DNA from: Cadophora sp. MPI-SDFR-AT-0126
Lineage: Eukaryota; Ascomycota; Leotiomycetes; Helotiales; Ploettnerulaceae
Direction: 5' to 3'
Assembly: GCA_020747065.1 (NCBI GenBank)
Contig: JAGMVK010000011.1
Coordinates: 1,240,001-1,304,000, forward strand
Length of the DNA: 64,000 bases
The first letter of the stretch is position 1. Each line of letters begins with the position of its first letter. Position numbers and translations under genes: made by a program. The notes under the pieces are model-generated. The model was not told the DNA's origin and ran no database searches. It saw nothing but the letters and a program-made list of their open reading frames with translations. Shown here one piece after another: positions 35,837 to 48,907 of the stretch.

Positions 35837-38474
35837 CTACAATTCCCCATCGAGTCTTCCATCTCCAGTGGGAATATCGAATTCCCTGGCCGGCACATCA
35901 TCCAAGAAGCTCAAGCCAGCAACCGCTTTTCCACCACACGCTCTCTCCAGCGCCAAGAAGGCGAAATGTCCACCTACCACCGGCCTTGCCTTGAAAGAGT
36001 GAATAGCGAAGCCTCCAGTTCCTTCTGTCTCGTACAGATCCGTCAACGGCAGGTCTGCTCCAGTTAGTAAATACCGTAAGCAGATGCTAGAGATACATAC
36101 CTGTTGATGTCTCATTCACCCACAAGGCGATGGATTGGACAACCTCCTCGCGTACCTGCTTGCTAGCTACAGCAACCGCGAAGAACTCCCAGTCACTTTT
36201 GGCTGCAAGGCGTCTGCTGTCTAGTGGCAGTCCATATCGTTGTCGGACGTTGTGGTACCAGTCGCTCTGGATTTTATAGATCTTCTCTGTCACAAATGCC
36301 GTCTTTGATGTCCTTGGTTCACCCAGTGGTTTCTGTCTAGTGGATGGTTCCAATTTTGAGCTTGAAGGCAAGTGGAAACACAACAGCGAGTCTGCAAACA
36401 AGTTGTAAAGCGTGGTCCAGCTGCCGAACCAAGTGTATGCAAGCTTCGCATGTGTACCATCTCTTGAGATGGCAAATTCGTCTTCCCATCTCTTAATGTA
36501 GACCTCGGAAACATTGCGATAGAACCTCGCATCCTTGGTCTCTCCAACCAGTTCTGAAATCTCAGACATTGCTCTGATCCCAATGATACCCTTCAAAGCC
36601 AAGTTTGTCTGGTTTGCTAGCCAGCCAGCAAAATCATCTGTTGACAACTGGTTTGCGGGAATCAAGGCTTCCCGGACAAGGTACCCGGTCCACTGCTTCC
36701 ACAGTTTGTAGGACTTTTGGATCCACTGCCGTGCTTGCTTCTCGCCTTTCGCTGAGACAGGGCCTCCAAACGTATCGTCCATGCCTTCGGCATCGATATG
36801 AAGTGGGAATGATCCACGGGTAGATTCCACAGGCGTGTCATCTCCGACTGCAGACCAAATACTGGCAGGCTCAGTGCCGTACTTGAGTGAGTTTACCAGA
36901 GCGAGGCCCATGATGAGCATGTTCCCACACTCTTCGACAGGCATGTACTCATCTCTACCTTCCGGGTGGCCTGTTGCATTTGGGAAATGTGCTCCCAGAT
37001 CATGCATACTATAGTCATTCCTTTCCTCTTGTCAGCAGACTTATTCACAACAGAATTGAGAGCAACCTACGGATATTGTCCACTCATTTGATGCTCAATC
37101 AGCGGTTCCATGAGATATGCAAGCCATTTAGGATTGGTATACAAGAAGAACGGGAAAGCAGGGTAAATGACATCCACGGTATTCATATTTCCGTCCGAAG
37201 AAATCTCCTTGAAGAAGATTATGGGATCATCAGGCGTCCCAGCAAAGCTGCATGCACCCAAGACCTGTCTAGCGCTCAACGCAAGAATGTCTTTATAATC
37301 TTCCGAACCAGACTTCAATGCATCGATTTCAAGCTGACCAGAATAGTTGCTGGCAAGGGCAAATGCCTTGTTAAAATCTTCGTAGTGATACTGTAAAAGT
37401 TCATCTGCGGTTAGGTAGTAGCTCGCCCACAAAGGACGCATCAAAGTGATGCCGCGTGCGGATGCAAATTGAATAACTGGATCCTGGACATGGGCCAGCG
37501 TGAAGAGAACGCTGTCATGAGCTTTGCCACCTGCAGCAGAGGTGCCATTAAGCTTGAACGACTTTGCGAACGCAAAGACCGGCTCTTCATCCATGATCGA
37601 GCGAAACTTATCATCTACAATGTTCTGAAGAGTGCCAGTCCGGGAAAACCTCTGTCTCAGCAACGCAGAAGTTCCAGCTTCGTGCCTCACATCCGCAGGT
37701 GCGGTAAAGTGTAATGTTCCCCATTCTCCTCGGTCTGCATCCTCAGTCAAAAGCTGCTCAATCCTCCTCTTGATCTTCCATGTTTTGAGAGCTCCTTTTC
37801 TTGTCTTGGAAGAACCTTGATTCTGGCTCAATTCCCATTCGATTTCGTTCCCTCGATTCGCACTGACCCACAGCCCGTTCAAATCGATGTAGAGATCAAT
37901 CTCGAAATTCCCGCTAACGTGCACAATCAAGTACGAAGCCGGGATTGACTGTCTTAAAGTCGAAGTCGGCGTGATTGGGGAGAGAAAGGAGAGGATGATC
38001 TCAGCAGGATCATGAGATGAATTTGGGGCAGGAATATGGTATGTAAGGTTTGTAGTTGAGGCATCGAACGTCGCTCCCAAATACTTTGGGTATGAGACAG
38101 TGAAGCTACAAATTCAACATCAGCAAAATTCTATTTCAAGCTGCAACATAGCTCCAGCTCCAACATCCCCACCAACTCCACAAGTATAAAGAAACTCCAA
38201 CCAACCTTTCCCCGGATTTCGGTAAGGAGTCCTGCGGTCTTCCCAGCAGTGGAAACACTGTATCTGACCTCGCAACTGCTGCCAGAACAGACAGTCCTAC
38301 CTCCTGTCCCGTCCAGAATATCGGCCAATGTTCCCAAGGATCCTCTCTAGCATGACCTAACCATGTACTCAAATATGGATTCCGTACTATCAACGGGATG
38401 ACTGGTGGTGTTAAAGTCGAGGCTTCTATGCCTACGGCAGCAGCAGCAGCTAGGAGGTAAGTCGTCCAGCGCAT
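35837..38474 (-). CDS. secreted glutaminase A (GtaA)-type protein
   Basis: Four exons (38474-38206, 38105-37071, 37008-36101, 36054-35837) encode 809 aa. A signal peptide is likely (MRWTTYLLAAAAAVGIEAS). Landmarks of the fungal GtaA family (DUF5127/DUF4965/DUF1793 segments) run in order: PPVIPLIVRNPYLSTWLG, WPIFWTGQEVGLSVLAAV, YPKYLGATFDASTTNLTY, MHDLGAHFPNATGH, EECGNMLIM, and the end LPLTDLYETEGTGG with FKARPVVGGHFAFLALE. The family hydrolyses L-glutamine to glutamate outside the cell. About 33 residues extend beyond the usual end. The first intron has a weaker GTTGGT donor. Several NxT/NxS sites fit secretion. Confidence 0.9.
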
Positions 38475-39221
38475 CGTGAACCTCGATTGTGTAATTTGTT
38501 AGGGGAATCGATAGCTCGGAGCTCTTGAAGCTGTGTCGTTTCCGGATCCAGCGGTTTGAGCCCGAGAATGAAGTTCAATACGTGCTTAGCACTTTATCAG
38601 CACATTGAAAATGCAATGTCCAAATGGAAGTTTTCAAAAACCGAATGCTTCAACAGAAAAAGAAGGTTACATTCAGAGAAGTAACAAAGATTGAAAGAGA
38701 CGAAGAAAGCAGCTCATGAAGCTCCCCCTCCAAACATGCGGTCATGAGACCCGCAATACTGAAACGTGGGGAAGGCTGAAGCTCGGCTTGAGCAATTATG
38801 CAGGGATTGTGCAGAAGTTGTGCATTGCAGCACAAGCTTCCAGATTTCGGTGTATTTCCTCCACGAGTTCGAGGCGAGAGCCGGAACAACACATCATGGG
38901 CAATGCCACTAAACGCGGGGTATGTCCACTGCCACCTGCCATTCACAGCGAATAGCCAGAGCAGCTTAGTTCTGTTCTTATTAGGACGTATGCCATTACC
39001 AAGTAAGAGATAGAGAGCACAAAATTTTGTACTCAAGAGCAATTACACAACCAATCTATTCATCTCATGAAAGTTCATCTTGATACGTGAGAACAAACGA
39101 GCTTCTGCCAACTGAAGATATAAACCCTTCCACGGTGCTCACAACTACCCCTCCTTACTTTTCTCATACCAGCACCCAACTGCCTACCCTCAAAACCACC
39201 AGCCCCTTGTCAAAACTCAAA
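38475..39221. other. divergent intergenic region (glutaminase / SDR)
   Basis: Shared upstream sequence of the two genes; a TATA-like box for the SDR is at 39119. No other gene was recognised. Confidence 0.45.
39119..39124 (+). promoter_or_regulatory. TATA-like element of SDR gene
   Basis: TATAAA lies 103 nt upstream of the SDR start codon. Confidence 0.4.
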
Positions 39222-40226
39222 ATGTCCATGACCTCAAAAGTAATCGCCATCACTGGCGGCGCCAGTGGCATCGGCCTCGCAACCGCCTCTCTCCTCCTCA
39301 CCCGCGGGGCCACAGTCTGCATAGGCGACATCACACCCTCAACTCTCGAAACTGCCAGCACAACACTATCAGCGCTCTCCTCATCCACCAAAGGCACATT
39401 CCACCTGAGCCAGCTCGACGTCTCGAAAGTCGATGCTGTCGATGCGTGGATCGCGGCTATCGTGAAAGAGCATGGGAGGTTGGATGGTGCGGCGAATTGT
39501 GCGGGCGTTATTGGGAAGAAGCATGGGATTACTAGGTTGACGGAGTTGGAGGATGAGGAGGTATATTTTACCCCGGGGTGTTCGTTTCAATTCGAGCTTC
39601 GTCGATTTTAGTTGTCTCGGGGATTTGAGATCTCAAGTCCAGTTTGAAGACGTAGCTGAAGAAGCGAGATATGAGAATTTTGATGTCAATTTTGGTAGAG
39701 AGTATTGAGCTGACTATTCTACAGTGGGGGAGGATCATTGGCGTTAATCTCACGGGCTTGATGTATTGCCTGAGAGCCGAGTTGAGGGTTGTGGCGAACG
39801 GAGGCAGTATTGTTAATATATCCAGTATCCAAGGAGTCATGGGTACGTATCTGACTTCTCGAAATTTGAAATACAATCCATCCCACCAGTCATCAAATTC
39901 CAACAACTAACCACCCCACAGGCTTCCCCGGCAGCGCAGCCTACGTAGCCTCCAAACACGGCGTAATAGGCCTCACGCGGTCAGCCGCAAAGGAAGTCGG
40001 CGACCGTGAAATCAGAGTCAACGCCGTAACGCCCGGCTCCATCATGACTCCCCTCCTACAAAAAGCTCAGGAGATGAACCCAGAAGAGGGTGTGGGCATG
40101 CCGTGTGCTATCAAAAGAGTTGGGACGGCGGAGGAGATGGCGGGGATTATCTGTTTTTTGCTGGGCCCAGAGAGTACGTATGTCACGGGGGCGGTTTATG
40201 CCGGGGATGGAGGGTGGAACTGTTGA
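39222..40226 (+). CDS. short-chain dehydrogenase/reductase (SDR)
   Basis: Three exons (39222-39560, 39725-39842, 39922-40226) encode 253 aa. It is a classical SDR: TGGASGIG nucleotide-binding loop at residues 11-18, acidic GDI after beta 2 (which suggests NAD(H) preference), an ANCAGV segment (NNAG equivalent), NISSIQG for the catalytic Ser, YVASK for the catalytic Tyr/Lys, and VTPGSIMTPL after beta 6. Length is typical of FabG-like SDRs. The substrate cannot be inferred. It converges on the SLATT gene with 159 nt between stops. Confidence 0.92.
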
Positions 40227-40385
40227 GTTCGAGAAAGTACATATGAGCGTTTTGTTTGTATGTATTTGATTTGAATGTTGAAAGTTTATTATGAACAATG
40301 AGATAGCGCATAGCAAACGCTAACGCCCATGAACCAACGCAACATACCAAACTCCGATCTCCAAATCACAGCCTCAACTTTCATC

Positions 40386-41167
40386 CTAAGACCTGTGAAT
40401 CGACTTCTCACTCTTCACCACTGAACTCCCCGCCGCCGAACTGGCCGTATAAGCCGTCGGTTTATTCTTCGTAACCGTCCCCTTCGCCCTCCTGTACAAC
40501 GCATAACACTGCTCAATCGTCTGATCCCTACTCCACCCCGTCTGCACAATCCCCGTCTCAACCAGCTCCCTCAGGAACATCTCCACCTCATCGAACTCCG
40601 TCCAGTCGTTCTTATACCGTTCCGGCAGACCTGAGTTGTGCATCAGGGCGAGCAAACCGGCGAGAACGGTGTTGGCAGCCGCGAGGAGTGTGATCCGGAC
40701 GTTGGTGCCGGCATCGGTTGAGCCCAGGGCTGTGAGGGCGGCTCCGAGGAGGAGTTGGAGGACTAGGGCGGCGGTGAAGAGGAGAGATGTGAAGTCTGGC
40801 TGAAGGGTTAGCATTTACTCAGGTAGAAGTGTGCGATGCAAAACATGACCACAGATGCCAGGCAAGATTTAACGATTGGGGAGAACTTACAGTACTCGTA
40901 TTGTGCCAATGTCCTAGAGCGAATCACATCTCTATAGAGACCATTGGGTAGACCTTTAGGTGGGTAGATATACGAGCTAGGTTGACAGAATTTATGATTC
41001 TCATCATCGGACAAGGCTCCGATGGATTGACATATGATTGTGTGGTCTGTGGGCGAGAGTCGAGAAACACTAGGAGGTCGTTCGCTGACTGATGAGAAGC
41101 GTTTGTAGTCGCCGTCTCTGGAGGAACTTGCGTAGACGTCTTCTTCGACGTCGAGCTTTTGTGGCAT
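40386..41167 (-). CDS. SLATT-domain two-transmembrane protein (fungal type)
   Basis: Exons 41167-40891 and 40795-40386 encode 228 aa. After an acidic/Ser-rich start comes GLPNGLYRDVIRSRTLAQYEYY. Two membrane segments follow: about SLLFTAALVLQLLLGAALTALG and RITLLAAANTVLAGLLAL. Then comes the conserved HNSGLPERYKNDWTEFDEVEMFLREL helix. This is the fungal branch of the SLATT family (SMODS and SLOG-associating 2TM effector). In bacteria, SLATT proteins are predicted membrane-disrupting effectors linked to nucleotide-signal sensors. Fungal members usually stand alone and their role is unknown. The splice acceptor was set at CAGCCAG/AC because only that joins the frame into the first TM helix. No sensor partner gene is adjacent. 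Confidence 0.85.
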
Positions 41168-43481
41168 GGTGGATGAAGAAGGCTCGAGTATCAAGCGAAT
41201 AAAGTCAGGCGAACAGGTCCTTACAGGTACTTGAAATGGTACTTGAGTGGATGGAATCTTGAATAAGAAGAATTCTAAGGCAACTTCGAATCTAGAATAA
41301 GAACTACTGAGAGGTACTTGGGCTTGAGATTTGGGAGCTGGGAGCTATATAACCGCAGAATAACGGTCAAGTGGGCAAAGCCCGGGCAACAACAATGGCT
41401 ATGGTAAGCTCGGACTGGGGCATATCTCTTGTCAGACCGAAGTGGGCCAATGTACACAGTATGTGAGACAAACAGGCTCTTCCAAAAGCGAGGTAGATTG
41501 AAAGAAGATTGGTAGCCTTGTACGGTACAAAAGCGGACTCCGCACTTGCAACCGCAGTCGTGTAACCTTGTTTGCAATTCAGCAACCATAAACCAGCCTT
41601 GGGCTTGAAGAAAGCTTCGGTGTGAACGTCAAAGATGGCTGTGAGAGGTAGAATGACTCTTGAAATTCGCGATGGGGCTCAAGGGCTGGCAATGTGAGGT
41701 TGTATGCCGCTTATGTGGATGGATGGTAAGCGGATGGCAGTTAGCGGATGGCAGTTTGTGGATAGCTGACCACCCGCAACCACTATGCCCAGGATGCAGA
41801 CATCAGACTCTCATTTAAACAGCCGTAGGGCTGAACTCGCGACGCCCGTTTACGAGTTTCCCAAAGCAACTATTGCACTTGCCTATTCTCGGTACTCGTA
41901 CCTAGGGCTGGACAGGTAGCGATAGATACAGTGCTGGCAGAGAAAATGCAAACACGATACATTGTACATTGAAAGAAATCACGACTCAGCAGGACGTAGC
42001 AAGAAAGCATAAATGAGTAGAGACTTGCAAACAACACAAATCCTACTTCGGTCGAGTCAAAGCCTCGCCGTCGCTAAGGGACACGATCCACAGGTAAGCA
42101 GCAATCAATCAAGCATCGTTGAATCGTTCGACCATCGCATTTGTGCGATGCAAGTGTAAGACTGATCAAACGGAAAAAGATGCGCAGCAGCAACAACCCA
42201 CTCATAATTTTTACCGCAGCGTCGCGCGGAGAAATGCGAACCTCGGTTTTCGAGACTCGTTGCTTGATGTCGTTGAGAGATGGTCGATGGTTCAGAAATA
42301 TTAGTGAAGAAGGAAGCAAGAATTAGTGGTTTGTCAGCAAGCCAGCTCAGGACCATAGGCCAAAATCCCGCCTAGAGGCTAGCGACTTCTCATGCTTCAA
42401 ACCCCTTCTTCGATGTCAACTTCTAGATTACCTCTAATTTCATCATCCAAAGCTTCATTTCATTCCTTCCGTTCCCTTCCAAACACCTCAAGTGTCGCAC
42501 TTGGGGTCTCATCACTCCTCGCCCTTCCCATTCGAGGATTCGCAGGAGACCGAGGTTGTGGCTGAGCTGAGATGCGCCCTGGCTGTCTGACAGCCCACCT
42601 CCATCTTCACCGACACCTTACGGAGCTTCCTTTCAAGGCTGTCAGCAATTACTTTCCTGTACATGCGTTGTGCGGCTTACTCCGAAAATCCCTTATGATC
42701 GAGGGACACTTACTCTCATAATTATATGTTTCGAGAATTTGAAGTGGATTGCATTTGAATTGGCAGAATCCTCAAGGCTGTTTTCGGTCGGTCTCTTCTC
42801 TCATTCTACACTTATTCCGTTCGTTCTATGTTTTCACTTACTTTGTTGATTTCTCGTAGACTTTTTCTACAGCAGGTAGTCTTCCCATCGAACAATTTTG
42901 CACCATTCGTTTCCGAGAGATATTTGTTCTTGGTTCTTAGTCGAATCTCCGACATAGCTGCCCGAATAGATCCAGGCTTCGACAAAGTCCACCTGGCTCC
43001 AGGACAAGTCAGGATTCTAGTGTACCTCCAGACTATCTCTCAATTTGTTTTTTTTTTTTCGAATTTTCTAGTGGATGAACTTAGACTAAGGATGAAGTCT
43101 TGCAAGTGTTGAGGTTGATAGACTTTCGGCAGTCTCGTTCTTAAGATTTCCAGATACCCAGGTTCGCCGAACCCCACTTTGGCGAACCCCTCATTGTGTC
43201 CACTTTTGACAGAGAAGTCCATAGACCGTATGCGATAAGAAGTGAATCGTAACGTTACGGCAATGTGTGAACTCAATGATGGTCATACTTGCCGGAGTAC
43301 AAAGCACACCGATAAGGAAGGTGGTAGTACAGGGGTTTTGATTCATTATGCTGCGTGTACCTGCATATTGAACAAATCGAAGCGAGCTATTCAGTCATTC
43401 TGCTTTCTTCTTCCGATTTTCATCGCGTTATATTTCTCTGCAATCTCAAATATTCTTGACGAAGTTTATCAAGGAGCCAAG
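41168..43481. other. 2.3-kb divergent intergenic region
   Basis: Between the SLATT (minus) and GH76 (plus) starts. It contains a perfect 14-bp tandem duplication at 41729-41756 and a 57-codon ORF at 42392-42565 with Ser/Arg/Leu-rich, presequence-like composition but no homology I recognise. No supported gene. Confidence 0.4.
41729..41756. repeat. 14-bp perfect tandem duplication
   Basis: AGCGGATGGCAGTT occurs twice head to tail, preceded by the related GGATGGATGG. It lies in the upstream region of the SLATT gene. Confidence 0.8.
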
Positions 43482-44951
43482 ATGCATCTTTCCGCAATCT
43501 TCGTTGCAGTGGGATGGTCGATCCAGCTGGCTACATCCAGCGCAGTGCCAACGAATCGATCACATGCACTCAATTTAATCTTCTCAAAGCTGACGGAATA
43601 CTATCACTCGTCTCCAAACGTTACCGAAGGGATCTTTGACCAAAGTATCTCACCCTGGTGGGAGAGTGGAAGCATTTTCGAGGCAAGCGACCTCGGTCCC
43701 AACTCGGTCCTAGGATACTAACCTTGGACAAGACGTACATGGATTATGCAAAATATACTGGATCTAGGACATATAGGAAGCTTGTTGGGGAGGCGCTTGT
43801 CCTAAACTCCTACGGCGAGGCTCATGATTTCTTCGGTACTAATCATGAGTACGTCTCTATTGTAGTTGGGAGATGGAATGATGATGTTGAATGGTAAGAG
43901 TCAATTGATTTTAGGCAGCTTGGGGGATTGCTAACACCAACTGATGACAGGTATGCTCAGGCGGTCGTGGCTGGAGCTGAGCTCTACGGTTCAAAGTCCT
44001 ACATGCCAGGCCTGAAAGGAAACGGAACATGGATCTCGCTCGCCCAGCGAACAATTGATGAAGTTTATGACTACTGGACACCAGAGTGCGGTGGAGGTAT
44101 CTATTGGGTAGGCTATTGCTTCTCGCAATTGAATGTGCTCATAAGCTCACTGCAAATTTCACTAGTCGACCGATCCAGCGCAGTATGCGACGTACAAATC
44201 CGGCATCACACAACTTGAATTCATATCTCTTGCCACTCGCACTTACCTGCTCACCAAAAATGCCACGCTCTTACATATCACAGAGCAATTATTCACATGG
44301 ATTGTAGATTCGGGCATGGTAGATCTGGCGTCTGGGACCGTGTATGACGGAGTTGACACCGTGGGATGCACCGTCTCCAAAGCTCAGTGGTCATATTCAT
44401 ATGGTGTAAGTTAATACGTTTACACAGATGAGTCCCTTGCGCTGAAATTATTAATATCAGCACCTGGTAGGAGGTCTTTCGTATCTTTACCAAGCAACAG
44501 ACAACGCATCTTATCTCTCATATGCGAGCAAGATCGCTACCACGGGAATCAACACATTCGCCCACACTGGTGTAGCAGAAGAGCTATGTGAAGCGACAGG
44601 CACTTGCAACCAAGACCAGCAAGGCTTCAAGGTATTTCAATGTTCACCTAACTTCAATTTTCCCGGGGTCTTGCACTCTGAAAATGAGCCGTTTCGCCCA
44701 CTGATACTCGACAGGCTATCTTCCTTCGTCAACTTGCTTACCTCTATCTCACCACGCACGACAAACAGCTGAAATTCAACATCGCGAACGTGCTTCAAAA
44801 GTCCGCGGAAGCAGCAGTAGCTACGTGCGATTCTAGTTGGAAATGTACAGGCGACTGGACGAACGGCTCGACGCAAGTATACCCAGCATTCAGATCTACA
44901 CATCTAGTTGCTGCTGCATTGGTTGCTTTGGAGGGGATAAAAAATCGATGA
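43482..44951 (+). CDS. GH76 family alpha-1,6-mannanase-like secreted enzyme
   Basis: Six exons (43482-43682, 43733-43893, 43951-44107, 44166-44405, 44461-44631, 44715-44951) encode 388 aa. A signal peptide (MHLSAIFVAVGWSIQLATSSA) is followed by GH76 landmarks: ISPWWESGSIFE, a YAKYTGSRTY helix, WNDDVEWYAQAVVAGAELY with the catalytic Asp-Asp pair, GGGIYW, HLVGGLSYLYQ and the last helices. GH76 enzymes cleave or transfer alpha-1,6-mannan, either in the fungal wall (Dfg5/Dcw1) or in external mannan. No GPI-type hydrophobic C-terminus is evident, so the protein is probably secreted. Intron 1 appears to be GC-AG: GAG followed by GCAAGC, 50 nt, with a CTAAC branch site. It converges on the CE5 gene (stop at 45175). 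Confidence 0.83.
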
Positions 44952-45174
44952 GAGCCGGAGTGTTTTCACTTTGTATGTTATGTAAGTAATTTTATTGAAG
45001 CGGAGCAAGGGGGCCGGAAGATATTGGATCGGCAAATGTGCTTTGAGCACCTTTCTTGAGATGCTAATCACTATATGACTTTTGACTACCTAGCTCAACT
45101 ATATACAGAGAATCGCAAAAATATCTACAAATCACCAAGGAACAAGCTCCTTCTTCGTTACATCACCTAACTGC

Positions 45175-46234
45175 TTACAAGCATTGAGAGTACCATTGAG
45201 ACTGCACCTTACAAGTAGAGCCACTCGCGCAAGTCGTCGGACCGGTCCATCCAGTACCACCGCACTGCCCATATTTTTGAGCAACAGCACCAGAGCCAGT
45301 TCCTGGAGACGTCGTGGCGGTCGGCGTAGCACCTGCTGCAGTTGTTGGTGTACTTCCTCCATTTCCAGCGGCAGCAAGTTTTCCATTGACAAAAGTCAAA
45401 GCCGCCTGTCCATACTCGGTACCATAGCCCTGGTGAGTATTTTGGTCACTCCCATTGCAGCAGTATGGATCCGCTGCGTCGCAGTAAGATTGAATCTTGG
45501 CTGCTGAGGGACACTTGAAACCAGCTGGGCGGGGTGCGAACTAGATGTTTGTGAGTATACCTTGTGGGAGAGTATGATCGGTAAAGAGGAAGCTTACGCC
45601 TGAAGCTTTGCAGGTGCCAACATTGTATGAGAGGCCGGGGATATATCTTGGGTCTCCCATGAAAATGGCTGCTTTGATCATGTTCACCGCGGAGGCTTGG
45701 ATGGGGACAGAAGTATCTGACAACCCCTCATTAGTATCGCCGCCTCCACAGAATGCGTCATCGAAGATTTGACCGCCCTAGAAACTGTCAGCTTGAAGCT
45801 CGCTTGGGTGCTGGGTGTGAAGCGATGTACCTGAGAGTATCCAACAATGACCAACTGGGTGTTTGGACACTTCGTATTGAACGAGTTAACGGCACTAGCG
45901 ACAGCTTTGACACCGGCCAATACGGAATTGGCGTAACTGACGCCTCCGCAGGAAGACTGTCCACCGCAAGCTGGGTAGTTGATGGCTTCTGAGGTAGCTC
46001 CTGGGTGAGCGTTGAGGATGAGGTTGACGACCACTGAAGAGACGTCAGATCTGCATATCAATTTTGAGGTAGGACGAACTTACCACCTGCAGTTCCGTAT
46101 CCAGCTGGTGCTGTAGTTTCACGAGCACCGAAAACATGAATATTTGGGCAACTTGTCTGACGCTCCTCAACTTCAATCGGTGAAGCAAGAGCTTTCCCCA
46201 GGAGGAGGAGAGTAGCAGCAGCAGTCAAATGCAT
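45175..46234 (-). CDS. CE5 acetylxylan esterase/cutinase with C-terminal CBM1
   Basis: Four exons (46234-46084, 46033-45831, 45777-45598, 45540-45175) encode 299 aa. There is a signal peptide ([18 protein letters not shown]), then [22 protein letters not shown] typical of acetylxylan esterases, the GYSQGGQ nucleophile elbow, the FMGDPRY region, the catalytic Asp/His region [12 protein letters not shown]...HQGYG, a Thr/Ser/Pro/Gly linker, and a 36-residue CBM1 ([17 protein letters not shown] ... QWYSQCL). The acetylxylan esterase branch is more likely than cutinase because of the N-terminal motif and the cellulose-binding module. It removes acetyl groups from xylan outside the cell. Confidence 0.93.
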
Positions 46235-46326
46235 TTTGAAAAAAAGAAAGAATGAATCCGTGATCAGCTCTGGTGAAAGTAAACAGAAGTGGTACCGAAA
46301 CGAGAGACAAGACCAGAGGCGAGAAG

Positions 46327-46335
46327 TATATATAA
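46327..46335 (-). promoter_or_regulatory. TATA-like element of CE5 gene
   Basis: The minus strand reads TTATATATA, about 93 nt upstream of the CE5 start codon. Confidence 0.45.
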
Positions 46336-46492
46336 CGAGTCAGTACTAGAATCTACGACGAGGCAAGTCAAGCAGAACTAGGTTAGCAGTCGTCCCATAT
46401 TAGCACGATCCAGTTCCGCATGAATGAAAAGGTTCAAGCTTTCAATCAGGGGCGAACAGTGGAGACAAACATCTCCATCTTTCCGAGCTGGA

Positions 46493-46499
46493 TTTAGCC
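46493..46499 (-). promoter_or_regulatory. GGCTAAA (XlnR/Xyr1-type) motif upstream of CE5
   Basis: The minus strand reads GGCTAAA about 260 nt upstream of the CE5 start. GGCTAA is the known core of the xylanase activator site in Aspergillus and Trichoderma. A 7-bp match alone is weak evidence. Confidence 0.4.
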
Positions 46500-47466
46500 G
46501 TTGGAAGCATTCCCATTGATCCCCTTCGCATTTCAATTCCTAGCAAGGCACACGGGAAACCATGGGATCTCTTGACTTCCAAGATTTTCTCTATCTCGAC
46601 TTACCAAATACTTACCGTTCTAGTCACCCGTTCGAAACGGAACTAAAATTATGACAGAACTAGCGCTAATGCTAATGCCTTCCCCGCCATACAAGCATTA
46701 AACATATTAGGCAAAAGAGCATTCCCGGTCGGAGGACGCAAATCAGATGATCCAAATCCGGGGACAGCTCCTCAGCGAAGCCTAAAATATCAAGTTATTT
46801 CTCAAAAAGGTGTTGTAGATCCCCGATCTCATGATCTGAACTTGCATGCGAGCTCTTTATCCTGAACCCCTTTTCAGACCACGGCTCCGCTCCACGTGGT
46901 ATTCAGTGTTATTAAGGTTGTAAGTACCCCTCGTCAAGCGGAAGATGCGGTTCGGTCGAGGCAGGCTGAATCTTGATTAGGTCTGGAGGATACCCGATCG
47001 AGCGCCACGGATGTTTGAGGTTGAGTGTGTTCTGGGGGTATTGAAAAATGAAAGGAGGACTTATATATTGGAAGTGTAATTTGTATCAAAGCTTGTGGAG
47101 TGGGTGCCAGACTGGCGGGCCTCGGCTCATACTTTCCATTACAGCTTCTCATGCCTTTGACTTGGGAGCATTCTAGATGTTCAGTTTTCTGGTAAGCTAG
47201 TTCTCTCGAAACACAAGCTTGAACATAACTACAAGTAGATTAGTAGATCTACCGTCTCTCGCATCGCTACCAACATTTCTTCTGTGGCTGTGTGATAGAA
47301 ACGAAGTGAAAGGGGCGAGTTTCGTTTCCACAAAAAGCCTCGCTAAGCCTTCCGAAACACCCCTGACCAGGTTTAAACACCGTCCGGGTAAATTGTTTAT
47401 CGGAGCCGGCTCAACCGAGATCACCGTCCTAGATCTGGTTGATATACTTCTACAAAGCTTAACATC

Positions 47467-47473
47467 GGCTAAA
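47467..47473 (+). promoter_or_regulatory. GGCTAAA (XlnR/Xyr1-type) motif upstream of GH11
   Basis: GGCTAAA on the plus strand, about 340 nt upstream of the GH11 start; same core as upstream of CE5. Confidence 0.4.
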
Positions 47474-47740
47474 GCTTGCTCTCTCTTCCTCGAAAGATTG
47501 CAGGACTGGAACTAGTAGTGACTCGTCACTCCTCAATTGATGTCCCTTCATCCGGAACATGGGCGGTAAAAGATGGGGTAGGAAAGTAGATCATTCTTCT
47601 GACCTTGAGAACGCGCAAGACATACAGTATCCACTTGCAGGGGCTATTAGCGTTCCGATATCAGATCGGAAGGAGTGGATTATTGGGCCAGTTGCAGATT
47701 GCACATGATCCATGCTCATCTTAGGTTTGCTGGTTGGGGA

Positions 47741-47748
47741 GATATATA
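47741..47748 (+). promoter_or_regulatory. TATA-like element of GH11 gene
   Basis: ATATATAA lies about 65-70 nt upstream of the GH11 start codon. Confidence 0.45.
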
Positions 47749-47811
47749 ATCAGAAGGTTTGCTCGACTTTCTGAGAGGGTAGCATCGCCATTGCCAATAT
47801 ATTCGCCCATC

Positions 47812-48907
<1,096 letters not shown>

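Larger units (their letters stand above)
46500..47811. other. divergent intergenic region (CE5 / GH11)
   Basis: Shared 1.6-kb upstream region of two xylan-related genes (from 46235). It contains the GGCTAAA motifs and TATA-like boxes listed separately. No gene was seen. Confidence 0.5.

Noticed and set aside
41800..41840. Short GC-rich stretch with a TTCA-type arm resembling part of a tRNA
   Set aside because: No acceptor stem, D-arm or anticodon arm at the right spacing on either strand.
42392..42565. 57-codon ORF with a presequence-like Ser/Arg/Leu-rich composition
   Set aside because: No splice signals or second exon could be attached and I recognise no homologue; the composition alone is not enough.
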